NCBI GenBank assembly: GCA_025677825.1
Contig: JAIXMO010000036.1
Location: forward strand, 186,001 to 250,000
DNA: 64,000 bases
Reading direction: 5' to 3'
DNA from: Helicostylum pulchrum
Taxonomy: Eukaryota > Mucoromycota > Mucoromycetes > Mucorales > Mucoraceae
Under the pieces are notes generated by a model. It saw nothing but the letters and a program-made list of their open reading frames with translations, was not told the DNA's origin and did not search any database. Positions 12,159-22,234 of this stretch are shown piece by piece. Made by a program: the position numbers and the translations under genes. Positions within the stretch are counted from its first letter, which is position 1. Each line of letters begins with the position of its first letter.

Positions 12159-13512
12159 TTTTCCGAAAAATAAGATAAAAAAAGAAGAAAAAAGGCTAGA
12201 AAAGTATCTTTTATATTTCATAAACATTGTAGCATCATATTGTGTAACTTTGCGATAGACATTCTTTTTTTAGAGACAGTACAAATATAGTCTCGAGTTG
12301 TATATAATCACATAGGCTCATCTGGATATGTATTTGAATCAGTTACACCCCTTTTCTATACAGTAGTCAGTTTGATTGACAGGCCAATTCAATATCCTTA
12401 GTACCACTACATACCACAGTTATTCTGATTAATGATGGCTTAGTAATTGGTTATGGATATTCAAAGCTTTTGAAATGTACTGGTATAAGTTCACGCGATG
12501 TTCTATAGTCGCTTGTCTGTCCGTACTATTTAACTATTACGTTAACATGAGGAAATATTTGGCTTTCAACAAGAAAAGGAATCTATAGCTTTTGTCAACT
12601 AGAGCTTTAGGTCCAGCTAGAAGTGTATACAAGATATTGCAATAGTATAAGTTTAATGTTGTAACCAAGTCGCGTATACGATTTTTAAGAAAAAGAAAAA
12701 GAAAAATAGGGATAATGAACAGCGGTTCATTGTGCTGATAACAAGAGAGTCGCACAATAAAACAATGAAGTTTAGGTACGTTGTGGCGCTACTCATATAA
12801 GTTTATTTAAAAATAAGACAATTACCCAGTGAAGCGTAAAAGAAAGTGTAAACGTTAATTGTAGACTGTAATAACATAAAATAGACATACTATATTATGT
12901 GTTAAAAAGTCATAAAGGCCAATGATTATTTAAATTATTCTTAGTTTGTTTCAGTTAACTAAGCTATGCCAGTTAATATATATAATTAACAGTGTACTTG
13001 GATATTTCGATACATATTTTGCCTAATAATTCAATAATATCCTTTAAAAACTACCAGAAGTATCCTTTATTTCATTTTTGGGAAGTTGGCCCAACTATGG
13101 TTAAACGGCCGTAGAATAACAAATAGATCACATGAGTAAAAATGACCACCCATTTTATTAGGATTCTTTATCATAAAGCTCGGAAAGGTAATTTAGCCAA
13201 TAAACGACAGACATAGAGGAACCGAGAGTTATTTACATATTACATGTGTTATAAGGTGAAAACATCTACTGATACCAATTTGCTTTTTTTGTTGCACGCT
13301 CTATTTTTTGAATTTCTTGCATGAAATCAAGTGTACGTAAAAATGATGAAATAGATCTCATGAATAAAAGTGATCATCTATTTTATCTGCGCAAGGCGTA
13401 TTTATTTGTTTTTTTTAGTATAGTAAGATAAATCACTTTTCTTCCACTTTATCTTTATTGCCATCAGTAAATTTTTTTATATTATATGTGTACTTTTTAA
13501 TAGAGTATATCG
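12159..13512. other. Intergenic spacer with an imperfect direct repeat
   Basis: About 1.35 kb upstream of glycine-rich copy B. No supported gene: the 72-codon minus frame at 12537-12755 has no recognisable motif. A roughly 38-nt imperfect direct repeat (core AATAGATC-CATGA-TAAAA-TGA) sits at 13122-13159 and 13350-13387. Confidence 0.4.
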
Positions 13513-14022
13513 TATATTCATTATGCTGCCTTTTTTTTAGAGCTGGAAAAAAAAGTAACTCTAGCGGAACTCATGGTCTTGTGCCAGCTTATGCACGGAG
13601 GTTGCTTTACGAAGAACCGCGTCTTTTTTTCTTTATTTTCCGTTCAAAAAGACGCTATAATAAAGATACGTGTGTCCCCCAAAAAATGTCACGGACTTGC
13701 TTTTTATCTCATTCTAATCCATGTATTTTTTTCTAAATCTAGAAAGAGCTCCTGGCGTACAAAACCCTTCATAGAAAAAAGAGGTTTTCTCTACCTTCGG
13801 TGGCAGCAAAGACCAAGCCTTTTTGAATTAAGTATTTAAAAAGGCCTTAGGCGATGGTTTTGTTTCGAATTGATAAAGGTAAAAAAAAAAAGAATACTAA
13901 ACAGGAGAAACACGAAAGCAAATTTCTCAACGGAAAATAGCAAAAAAAGAAAGGTACCGTTTGCTAAAAAAATTAAATAATATAACAGCTAGATTCTTAT
14001 TATTTAACCTTTAAAATTATAG
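13513..14022 (+). other. Unassigned stretch upstream of the HNH-like relic
   Basis: Two overlapping open frames of 88-92 codons lie at about 13458-13839. They could include a 5' exon of the following HNH-like gene, but neither shows a motif I recognise and the stretch 13850-13980 is full of stops. Treated as unresolved. Confidence 0.25.
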
Positions 14023-14661
14023 TACAACAAACATGAATGTACAGAATGTGGTATAGAGACCACTCTGAGAGACGGCGTCACCTTGACCGGTACGAGCTAT
14101 GTCAGAGGGGTTAAGAACCCATGCTGTTTGGGGTGTTCTCGGTAATCATCATCGTATCAAATACTAATTCCATAACTAATTTTTACTCATTTTAAAAAAA
14201 GGCTGCTTAAATATGATTCGCTCAACACAAAGGAGATAAAAAATTGGCTTCTGACAGGTGTGATCCCGGAGGACAAAAAACCACAGACCCCTATTAATTC
14301 TGTCATTTTGGATCGGCTCAAAAAAGTTCGAAGAGATATGAGGAAGAGGGATGGGAGGACCGACGACGACATGTCCGAGATGGTCACCAATGAAGAGTTA
14401 CTTAGTATCTTCTCCAAAAGTAACTATAGGTGTGCTGTCTCAGGACATTTAGTCCATTTCTCAAAAGAAGCAGGGCAATTGGCCCATTGGAAAATTTCCC
14501 TGGGCCATATTAAACCACTTAAGTATTGTCGGCATGAATCTGCAGGTTAGCCTAAGAGCAACTTGCAGGTTTTGTCGTCAATACTTAACCACATTAAAGG
14601 CGACGCCGAGAATGATCAACTCGTTCAATGGTACAAAAGATTTCGTACAGTAAATAAATAA
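14023..14661 (+). pseudogene. Zinc-finger/HNH endonuclease-like gene, broken
   Basis: Two joined exons (14023-14141 and 14202-14661) form one frame with a single in-frame TAG at 14548-14550. Exon 1 has HECTECG followed by NPCCLGC, a likely zinc-binding four-Cys unit. Exon 2 has YRCAVSGHL, then WKISLGHIKPL, then after the TAG SNLQVLSSILNHIKGD and WYKRF. This is the order of an HNH nuclease core (W-SLDHI-P ... NLQ-L ... N-KG). The usual Asp of the DH pair reads Gly here. The TAG falls where a Trp (TGG) would fit, suggesting a point mutation. Codons are richer in G/C than in neighbouring genes. The 5' end was not found. It may be a mobile or foreign gene; its function cannot be proved from sequence. 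Confidence 0.55.
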
Positions 14662-14795
14662 AATTTAATTTATATCAACTTTCCCACATGTTTAAACCAG
14701 TTAAATCTAAGTAGCGAAATTTCACCCTTATATCGAAGGAACCCTTAATAAAAAGGATTTAATTCTTTTTTTTAAAAAAATAATATCTTTTTTTA

Positions 14796-15029
14796 ATGTA
14801 TCAACCACCTTTTCAATCGTTTAGTGGTGATAGAGGCCGTGGTGGTCGTGGTCGTGGTAACCGTGATGGTAGAGGTAGAGGTAGAGGAAGAGGAGGACAC
14901 CATAATAACAATAGCAGACAGTTTACTGAAGTCGATTACTCTCCGGAAGCTATTGAAGCAAGATTTGCAGCATTCTATTCATCTTCCATGACTCAAGATC
15001 CTTGGCGACGCTTGTCAGAACAACAATAA
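14796..15029 (+). CDS. Small RGG-rich protein
   Basis: Intronless frame of 77 residues. Residues 10-38 are a run of Arg-Gly units (GDRGRGGRGRG, then GRGRGRGRGG), typical of RNA-binding or methylated RGG segments. The second half is non-repetitive and acidic/aromatic: FTEVDYSPEAIEARFAAFY and then DPWRRLSEQQ. I do not recognise the family. It converges on NAA38 with 66 bp between stops. The low-complexity half alone would be weak evidence. The clean AT-rich 5' leader and the well-ordered C-terminal half make a real gene likely. Confidence 0.65.
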   Translation: MYQPPFQSFSGDRGRGGRGRGNRDGRGRGRGRGGHHNNNSRQFTEVDYSPEAIEARFAAFYSSSMTQDPWRRLSEQQ

Positions 15030-15095
15030 AAAAAAACTATACATATTCTTTTATTATTATTTTCACAAGTTATTTTATATATTTATAAAGAGAGA

Positions 15096-15405
15096 TCAAG
15101 TGTACATTGAACTTGGTAATTCCAAGTCTTCAGTTTCTATTTTTACAAGGTGTTTTCCAGGAATCATTACCAGTCCAACCATTCTTTTTTCAGCTGTTTT
15201 TTTTAATAATTAATATTGGCAAGTAAAGAAAAAAAAAGAATATAAACTTACTATCACGAAATTCTTCAGTATGAGCTAAAATGATATTCTTTTCTTTATC
15301 GATACAAACAAAAGTTCCAATGAAGGTTCTTCCGTCGGTAATCTTGACTCGAGACTTAAAGTTTAAATAGCTGGTAAGTCGTTTGATTTTGTCAGTTTCT
15401 GCCAT
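15096..15405 (-). CDS. NAA38: NatC auxiliary subunit NAA38 (Sm-like)
   Basis: Two exons (15252-15405, 15096-15193) encode 83 residues. An Sm fold is visible: Sm1 as FKSRVKITDGRTFIGTFVCID with NIILAHTEEF, and Sm2 as RMVGLVMIPGKHLVKIE. The phrase TDGR-x-x-G and the short length point to the LSMD1/NAA38 (yeast Mak31) type rather than to a spliceosomal LSm. In the family it is the small auxiliary subunit of the NatC N-terminal acetyltransferase, binding Naa30 and Naa35. Exon 2 starts right after a TTTTTTTT-rich acceptor. An LSm1/LSm8-type protein is the alternative but would normally be longer. It is divergent from the septin gene. Confidence 0.82.
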
Positions 15406-15930
15406 TGAGGGATATGTATCTACTGGTTCCTACTACAGCATAGAAAGAAAAAAAAAAAAAAAAAAAAAAAATCAAAAGTACAGTTTTTTTGTTTTTGTTT
15501 GACTTCGCCAAATTAAAGTGACGCCCCTAATCGACCAAAAGTATAGTAAACTCACCATATATTTTTACTTGCAATTAGAAAATAAACTGCAGCGTAATAA
15601 GCCTACAAGCTAAGTGTATTTGAGCTACAAGTAAGTTATACCGGTACTTGCACTTTACACGTACGATTAAAATGAGTGTTCTACCCCTTATTTTCGTACC
15701 AAGTCAGGTGATCAGATACACAGAGAAGAGAATTTATGATTTGAACTGCCATCAAAGTTTCTTTTTATGCAACATTCTCTCCTTTTTTTTCTCTCTATCT
15801 CTCTCCTTATTTTGCTCCTTTTTAAACAAGAAGACCCTTTTTTTTTACTCTAACTTCTTGTTTTCTCTCTCTCTTTTTTTTTTTTTTTTTTCTCTAATTT
15901 TTTTTTAAAAAAACACATACTAAAAAAGAA
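15406..15930. promoter_or_regulatory. Divergent promoter region NAA38 / CDC10
   Basis: 525 bp between two ATGs pointing away from each other. It holds an A-run at 15450-15470 near NAA38 and a long pyrimidine (CT-rich) tract at about 15778-15905 just before CDC10, as is common in fungal core promoters. Confidence 0.5.
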
Positions 15931-16718
15931 ATGTCATCATCATCTTCAGCTGTTGAACCAGTAGCGGTAATATATAACAAGATATGTATAAAGAATACTA
16001 TACTAATACGGTTATATATAGTCCTCTCTTCAAACTGAATTGCAAGGATATGTTGGGTTTGATACTATTACACAACAAATTGAAAAAAAGTTATTGAAAA
16101 GAGGATTTCATTTTAACGTGATGGTAGTTGGTAAGATATATGTATTACATATAAAAGAGCTAAATGCTAATAAAACAGAATAGGTCAATCTGGTCTCGGC
16201 AAATCTACTTTGGTTAATACTATCTTTGCTTCTCATTTAATTGAAAGTAAAGCACGTCTTTCTGCTGATGAACCACCAAGACAAACAACTGAAATCCAAA
16301 CTGTATCTCACTGTAATGTATACTATATTTTTTGTTGATATTTTTAACCCCCTATTTTTTCTAATTGCAACTAAAATGCAGTGATTGAGGAGAACGGAGT
16401 ACGTCTTAGACTCAATATTGTTGATACCCCTGGATACGGAGATCAAGTCAATAACGAAAATTGGTAAACTACACTGTTAATCTATCACTCTATACATGTA
16501 TTAACTCTTTCTATTAAAAGTTGGGAACCTATCATTAAATACATTAAAGACCAACATTCTGCTTATTTGCGTAAAGAGCTAACCGCTACTCGTGATCGTT
16601 ATATTCAAGATACAAGAGTACACTGTTGTTTATTTTTCATTGGCCCTACAGGGCATGCGTAAGTAAATCTTTTTTATTGAAATATTTACGCTTGTTTGTT
16701 TATAAATGTGTATATTTA

Positions 16719-16753
<35 letters not shown>

Positions 16754-17431
16754 TTAGTTTAAAACCTATTGATATTGTTGTACTTAAGAAACTTTCCGAA
16801 GTAGTTAATGTTGTACCTGTTATTGCTAAATCAGATTCTTTAACTATTGATGAAAGACAAGCATTCAAGCAAAGAGTAAGTATAAGCACCCCCTCCCTTT
16901 TATTTATTTTTATTAAAACCTTTTTCTTTTTTGGGTACGTAGATCAAGGCTGAATTAGTCTTTCATAACATTAAATTATATCCCTATGAAAGTGATGAGG
17001 ACGATGAACAAGAACAGGCTTTAAATGAAAGTATTAGAGAATTACTTCCTTTTGCCATTGTAGGTTCTGAGCGTAATGTTGTGATTGATGGTAGACCTGT
17101 TCGTGGTAGAAAGAACAGATATGGTGTCATTAACGTTGAAAATGAAGAGCATTGTGAATTTATCTACCTTCGTAACTTCTTGACTCGTACTCATCTTCAA
17201 GATTTAATCGAAACTACTGCTCAAATTCATTACGAGGCTTTCCGTGCTAAGCAACTTTTAGCTATCAAGGAATCTACTCAACCTGCTAGTAGTCAAGTCT
17301 CTATCGCTAACAGCCATATGGCTAATAGCCCTAACAGTATGGCTAGTAATGCTCTTGCTAGTCCTGGTGGTGTTAGCTCGACTATGGGTAGTCCTGCACA
17401 ATCTGCAAAGTCTGTACCTGCTTTCGGTTAA
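15931..17431 (+). CDS. CDC10: Septin, CDC10 class
   Basis: Seven exons (15931-15966, 16022-16130, 16184-16312, 16382-16463, 16521-16658, 16758-16875, 16943-17431) encode 366 residues. Septins are GTP-binding proteins forming filaments at septa and branch points. G1 is GQSGLGKS (49-56), G3 is DTPGYGD (106-112), and G4 is in VIAKSDSLT. The septin-unique element is visible as [19 protein letters not shown] and [11 protein letters not shown]. There is no coiled coil after the GTPase domain, which fits the Cdc10/SEPT9-like class. A Ser/Asn/Ala-rich tail of about 50 residues follows. Intron 5 carries a T-run of about 32 nt. Confidence 0.95.
16721..16752 (+). repeat. Poly-T tract in CDC10 intron 5
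   Basis: About 32 consecutive T just before the acceptor TTGTTAG; an extreme polypyrimidine tract and a likely length-variable site. Confidence 0.9.
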
Positions 17432-17433
17432 TT

Positions 17434-17472
17434 TACTCTCTCTCTCTCTCTCTCTCTCCACCCCCCCCCCCT
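17434..17472 (+). repeat. CT microsatellite followed by a C-run
   Basis: About 25 nt of alternating C and T directly after the CDC10 stop codon, followed by CCACCCCCCCCCC; part of the 3' UTR. Confidence 0.85.
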
Positions 17473-17623
17473 TTTTTTTATACTTAATAAAATTATTGTC
17501 CTTGCTTCGTCTAACTGTTGATTACGCTGGTTAAATAAAAATGCATTAAACTGACCAATAAATTCAACTGATTCTTATTTCTTTACCACGTTTCTTTTTT
17601 TATTTACTATAAAAAATAATAAC

Positions 17624-19057
17624 ATGTCTGACATGCGAAATGTGAACAACTGGTAAAGAAGAAGAAAAAAGAAAGAGATTATACATGTGTTATTTTTACT
17701 AATTTAACTCAGGCATTGGTAAATTATTCCTCCCTCCTCATCTAGTTTACTCCCTACACACGCTTAATTTTTACATATTTAGGGTCAATAAAGATTGTAG
17801 ACCTTGGGCAAACAAGTATTTTACAAACCAACTCGTTGGTTTATCCGCCTCGAAAAACAAAAACAAAGTTACCATCACTAGCTTAGACGAATGTACAGGC
17901 GATGTCGATTTAAATCAGCGTAAAGGAAAGTTACTTGCCATTTACGACGTCGCTTTAAAACTAGGTTGGAAGGCCAATTTACCAGACGGCACAACTCTAT
18001 TCGGTCATATATCTGTACCTGAAATAGCTTACGATACAGATATCGATGACTATGTGGTAAACAAGAGGATAACGAAAAAAAAAAGAAGTTAACTCTAACT
18101 TTCTCTCTCTATGTAGTTTGTTATTCACTTTAATCAAGGAGATAATAACGACATTAAAAAGTTAATTCGTACGGATTTGACTCCAGTGTTAAGAACAAAA
18201 TTTTCTAAATTTACAAATGATTTAATTGAAAGTATGAACGGATTTATATACTTGCATTAAACATGCTAAAAACTTATAGTAGATTACAGTACAAACTTAT
18301 ACGCAGATACATCTATACCGCCTACACCTGAACTAGTTCAACGCAAAAATAATGTCTCATTACCCCCACCTGCTGCCAAAAAAGAAGAAGTAGTAGTAAG
18401 AACAACTACAGTTGAACATTCTTTTGAATTTCCTGGAGCTTCTGCGAGAGGCATTTACGAATCCTTATTAGACCCTGCTCGTGCTTCTGTATGGACTCAA
18501 GGAAGATCAAAAGTATCCAAGAAAATAGGTAGCGAGTTTGAGTTCTTTGATGGTAACGTTCATGGTGTTCTATTACAAGCTGTAAAGTATATACATGCAC
18601 ATGCAACTCAAAAAATATAAACTCATTCTGTAATAATATATAAAAAAAAAAAAATAGGTTCCAGGACAAAGTATTATGCAAACATGGAGACTTAAATCTT
18701 GGCCCAAAGGTATGCATGTACTAATTTTCTATTGCTTTATAAAACTTACACCAATCTATACTAGACCACTTCTCAACCGTAACACTCGAATTTACTGAAA
18801 AAGAAGGCGCCGTAACTGTCACGGTAATCCAATTAGGCGTACCCGTAGGTCAAGAAGAAATCATCAAACGAAATTGGGTAGGTTACTATTGGACATCCAT
18901 TAAAGAAAACTATAATCGCTACCAACATTTACCTATACAAAATGATCCTGTGATGGGTATGTTTGAGACAAACCATCTCATTTTTGCTGCCGCATTAATG
19001 GCCTTTATTTTGATAGCTTTGACGGCATATTTAGTAGCTCCTTCTTTAAAATTTTAA
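17624..19057 (+). CDS. AHA1: Activator of Hsp90 ATPase (AHA1) with C-terminal membrane segment
   Basis: Seven exons (17624-17652, 17713-17718, 17783-18056, 18117-18231, 18280-18581, 18658-18709, 18765-19057) encode 356 residues. AHA1 binds Hsp90 and stimulates its ATPase. The N-terminal motif NNWHWVNKDCRPWAKQYF appears only if the 6-nt exon 2 (GCATTG, coding across W-H-W) is included. The N-terminal domain runs to about residue 145. A linker is followed by the AHSA1 domain (GASARGIYESLLDPARASVW, then IMQTWRLKSWP, then YYWTSIKENYNRY). Unexpectedly, residues 331-350 are a hydrophobic stretch (IFAAALMAFILIALTAYLV), followed by APSLKF, so the protein looks tail-anchored. Known yeast and animal AHA1 proteins are soluble. 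Confidence 0.93.
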
Positions 19058-19523
19058 TCACCATTTTCGTCAACTGGTTGTGGAAGTGGAACATCCCTTT
19101 TTTTTATATAATAAAATTATAGATTGACATACAATTAAAAAAGTCAAATTTTTTTACTGTCTGAATTTCAAGTATGTCTGTGTAAATGCCACATGTTGCA
19201 CAAGTCGTGTGAACCAAAGAGATTTTAGTCTTTTTTTTTAGTCTATTTCAAGATAACAAACCATTGATCTAGAGTATGTATTATACTCCAAAATAATCCC
19301 CAAAAAAAAGAAAAAAGCTAGACACGTTCAAAGTGTTTCCAGATCAACTTACTACCGATCTATTTATACGACATATGCATTCTCATTTCTGGAGTTTAAA
19401 CGTAAAGTATTAACTAACCTCTGCAAGACTTTTCTTAGCGGAACTTGAAGTAAAAAAAGATGATCACAATTGAGATCATTTATTTTTGCTTTATCTCTCT
19501 TCTTTCTCCACTTCAATTTTTAA
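19058..19523. other. Intergenic AHA1 / MFS transporter
   Basis: 466 bp holding the AHA1 3' end (AATAAAA near 19110) and the transporter promoter with a pyrimidine-rich stretch before the ATG (19490-19520). Nothing else seen. Confidence 0.4.
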
Positions 19524-21115
19524 ATGCTGGACGAAAAGACACATACATCTATAAAATCTCTTGCTTTAGAAGAGACCGGTAGGAAACAAAATGGCGGTAT
19601 AGGAGAAGTTGGTGTAATAGATGCACCTGATGGTGGTAAAGCAGCTTGGACTGTAGTATTTGGTTCTTTTTGCGTAAGTAAAAATAATACAGATGTAAAT
19701 ATGATTTATTAAATATTTTTTTGTTTTTTTTAAAAACAAGGGTATGTTTGCCATGTAAGTTTATTTTTTTGTTTGTTACCCTAATAACTTTAAATGTAAG
19801 GTTTTGACACATATGTACCATCTAGTTATGGTGTAAATTATTCCTGGGGTTTATTTTTACGCAACTATAACGAGTTCGTATACATTGGTAAAATGACACA
19901 ACTCTCATGGATCGGATCCATTTGTATTTCACTCTATTTTATTATAGGCCCTGTAAATGAATGGGTTGTTCGAAAACTTGGTTATACAAAAATGTTAATG
20001 ATTGCTACCATCTTGTGTCCCCTTGCTTTAATGTTAGCAAGTATTAGTCACCAGGTAAATACATTTGTATATAAATTTCATGAGTAAATTATTATTAAAC
20101 AAAAAATATTAGATATGGCACTTGTATTTAACTCAAGGTGTCATGTTTGGTATTGGTGCTTCATTTGTTTGGTTTCCATGTATTGGAGCACCTCAAGAAT
20201 GGTTTTCTAGTCGTCGAGGCACAGCTGTTGGTATTACAATGTGTGGTTCTGGTATCGGAGGACTTGTGATCTCTAATATATGTCAAGCTGCCATACTTAA
20301 CCTTGGATACCGTTGGTCTCTTCGTATCGCTGGATTTATCTGTTTCTTCTTTTTGATCCTTGCTACTATTTTTGTGAAACAATCTCCTGCTCAGCTGGCT
20401 AAACAATTAAAACAAGATGAAGAAAATGAAGGCTTTACTGAAATGATAAAAAAACAAAAAGAATTATTAAAAAATTCTCAATTTAACATTATGTTGATGG
20501 TTGGATTTGTCACTACTTTTGGTTACCTCGTTCCATCTTTTCTTTTACCATGTAAGTTTTAACGAAATATATATATATTACTGAACAAAACTCTAATTTT
20601 TTTAATTTACAGCTTACGCAAGATTTTTAAATTTGAATCCTTGGATTGGTACCAACTTATCTGCTATCATGTCAGCAATCAACGCTGTATCAAAATTAGT
20701 AATCGGATCTACAAGTGATCGTATGGGCCGTATCAACGGACTATTCATTTGTACATTCTTAGCCGGTATCATGTCGCTAGCAATTTGGACAAATGCACGT
20801 ACAGAAGCTACTATCTGGGTATTCGCCGTACTTTACGGTTTTTTCGGAGGTGGACACTTGACATTATTTCCTGCTTCATTACCTCAAGTAGCAGGTTATG
20901 AAAACATTGCTGCTGCGAACGGACTATTATATTTCACAAACACATTTGGTTATTTATTCGGCACTCCTATCGCTTCTGCCATTATTAATCGCTCAACTCC
21001 TCCTAATTATGTTTATGCTGCCGTTTGGAGTGGTTTGTTAATGGCTGTCGGTGGATTGTTTTGTTTGGTTTTACGTGTCATGAGAGCTGGCTGGAATCCA
21101 ATGGTCAAAGTATAA
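19524..21115 (+). CDS. MFS transporter, monocarboxylate-porter type
   Basis: Five exons (19524-19673, 19741-19754, 19826-20054, 20113-20551, 20613-21115) encode 444 residues. The 14-nt exon 2 (GMFA plus two bases) and the acceptor at 19825 are needed to restore the first helix: GSFCGMFAIYGVNYSWG. The protein has the DAPDGGKAAWTVV entry motif of fungal monocarboxylate-porter (MCH-type) proteins. About 12 membrane segments are predicted by eye, with a central hydrophilic loop (QDEENEGFTEMIKKQKELLK). GSTSDRMGRINGLF is the MFS loop between helices 8 and 9. It is probably a proton-coupled or facilitative carrier at the plasma membrane. The substrate (carboxylate, riboflavin or other) cannot be told from sequence. 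Confidence 0.88.
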
Positions 21116-22234
21116 CTAACCCTTTCAATAAATAGATTCGCAGCTGCTATAGGGGGGACCTGGTGTTTTTAAAAACACCTTGGAAACTGATATAGCTTTT
21201 GTGAGGCTTGTTTTTTTCATATTCATCTATTGCATCAAGGGGTGCCCTTCAAAGTCTTTGAAAAAAGTTTTGATGAGGCTGAGATTTATACCCTTATTTA
21301 ACGGATCAGGATAATGCCTGCGACGTGATGATGCGATGATGAAATGTGTATGAGGAGCCAAAGAAAAGAAAAGAAAAGATACTATTGGGGTTAGTAAGCT
21401 GGAAACGGTAGAATGGACAAAATTGTTAGGAGAATTAGAACAAGGCAAGACGGGAGAGAAGAGGGGGGTTAGAAAAGGAAAAGGGGAGAGGGGGATGATA
21501 CGTACCGTAGTAGGAGGGATGGTAGTTCTTTTTTGTTTCTTTTTGGCTCCTCAATCATTATCGTAATATTATTGAGCGTGTTTTTTTTATTAGGGGGGAT
21601 CATTGTATTTTTCTTTTAATAAACGTTTCTATTAAACTCTGTCTTATATGATATATCCTTTTTAAACACAATTCCAATAAATACTCCCAATCTTTTTTAA
21701 AGTTGCAGTATAACTGATACCATCTGTTCGATGCAATTGGATTTTAACAGGTTGCATTTTAGAATTCGAAGAAAAGATGTGAATTAGTTACTTAATACAA
21801 GAAAAACTGGTTTTTATAGGTAAGTCTCAGCGCCAGTTTTTATTTTTTCTTCAATGTTCCAATGATCATTTAGCTTTCCCCTTACAGTACTATGGGGGTA
21901 TAAAATAATCTGACATATAATGCTTTTTTTTAGCACTTTTCTGCTTTTGTTAAAATCAGAAATGATACACTTTGATTAATATTTTAAAGGCTTGTTAGTT
22001 ACTTTATACTTTCGGATGTATGATTTATACTTACATTTTTAAGCGTAGCTTTATCTGTGGTTAGTTTACGATGATGTCTATTTACAGTAATAGTCATCAC
22101 ATATCAATTTTGTAGACCAGAAAAATGATGCATGCAGCATTATGCAACATAAAATACAACTATATTTAGGTATCATGAATTATTTATTATTTATACTATT
22201 TCATGTAACTTAAAAAATAATAATAATAAAGAAA
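21116..22234. other. Intergenic, convergent 3' regions
   Basis: 1.1 kb between two converging genes. It contains purine-rich stretches (21360-21500, AAAAGAAAAGAAAAG type) and an 8-nt palindromic pair flanking TTT at 21161-21180 (GTGTTTTTAAAAACAC-like), which could be a hairpin. The 73-codon minus frame at 21227-21448 has no motif. No gene supported. Confidence 0.35.

Noticed and set aside
13458..13839. Overlapping frames upstream of the HNH-like relic considered as its 5' exon
   Set aside because: No splice junction and no shared motif could be shown; left as unresolved rather than called.
19801..19825. Acceptor at 19800 for exon 3 of the MCH-type transporter
   Set aside because: It leads to a stop in the next codon; the acceptor at 19825 restores GMFAIYGVNYSWG in frame.
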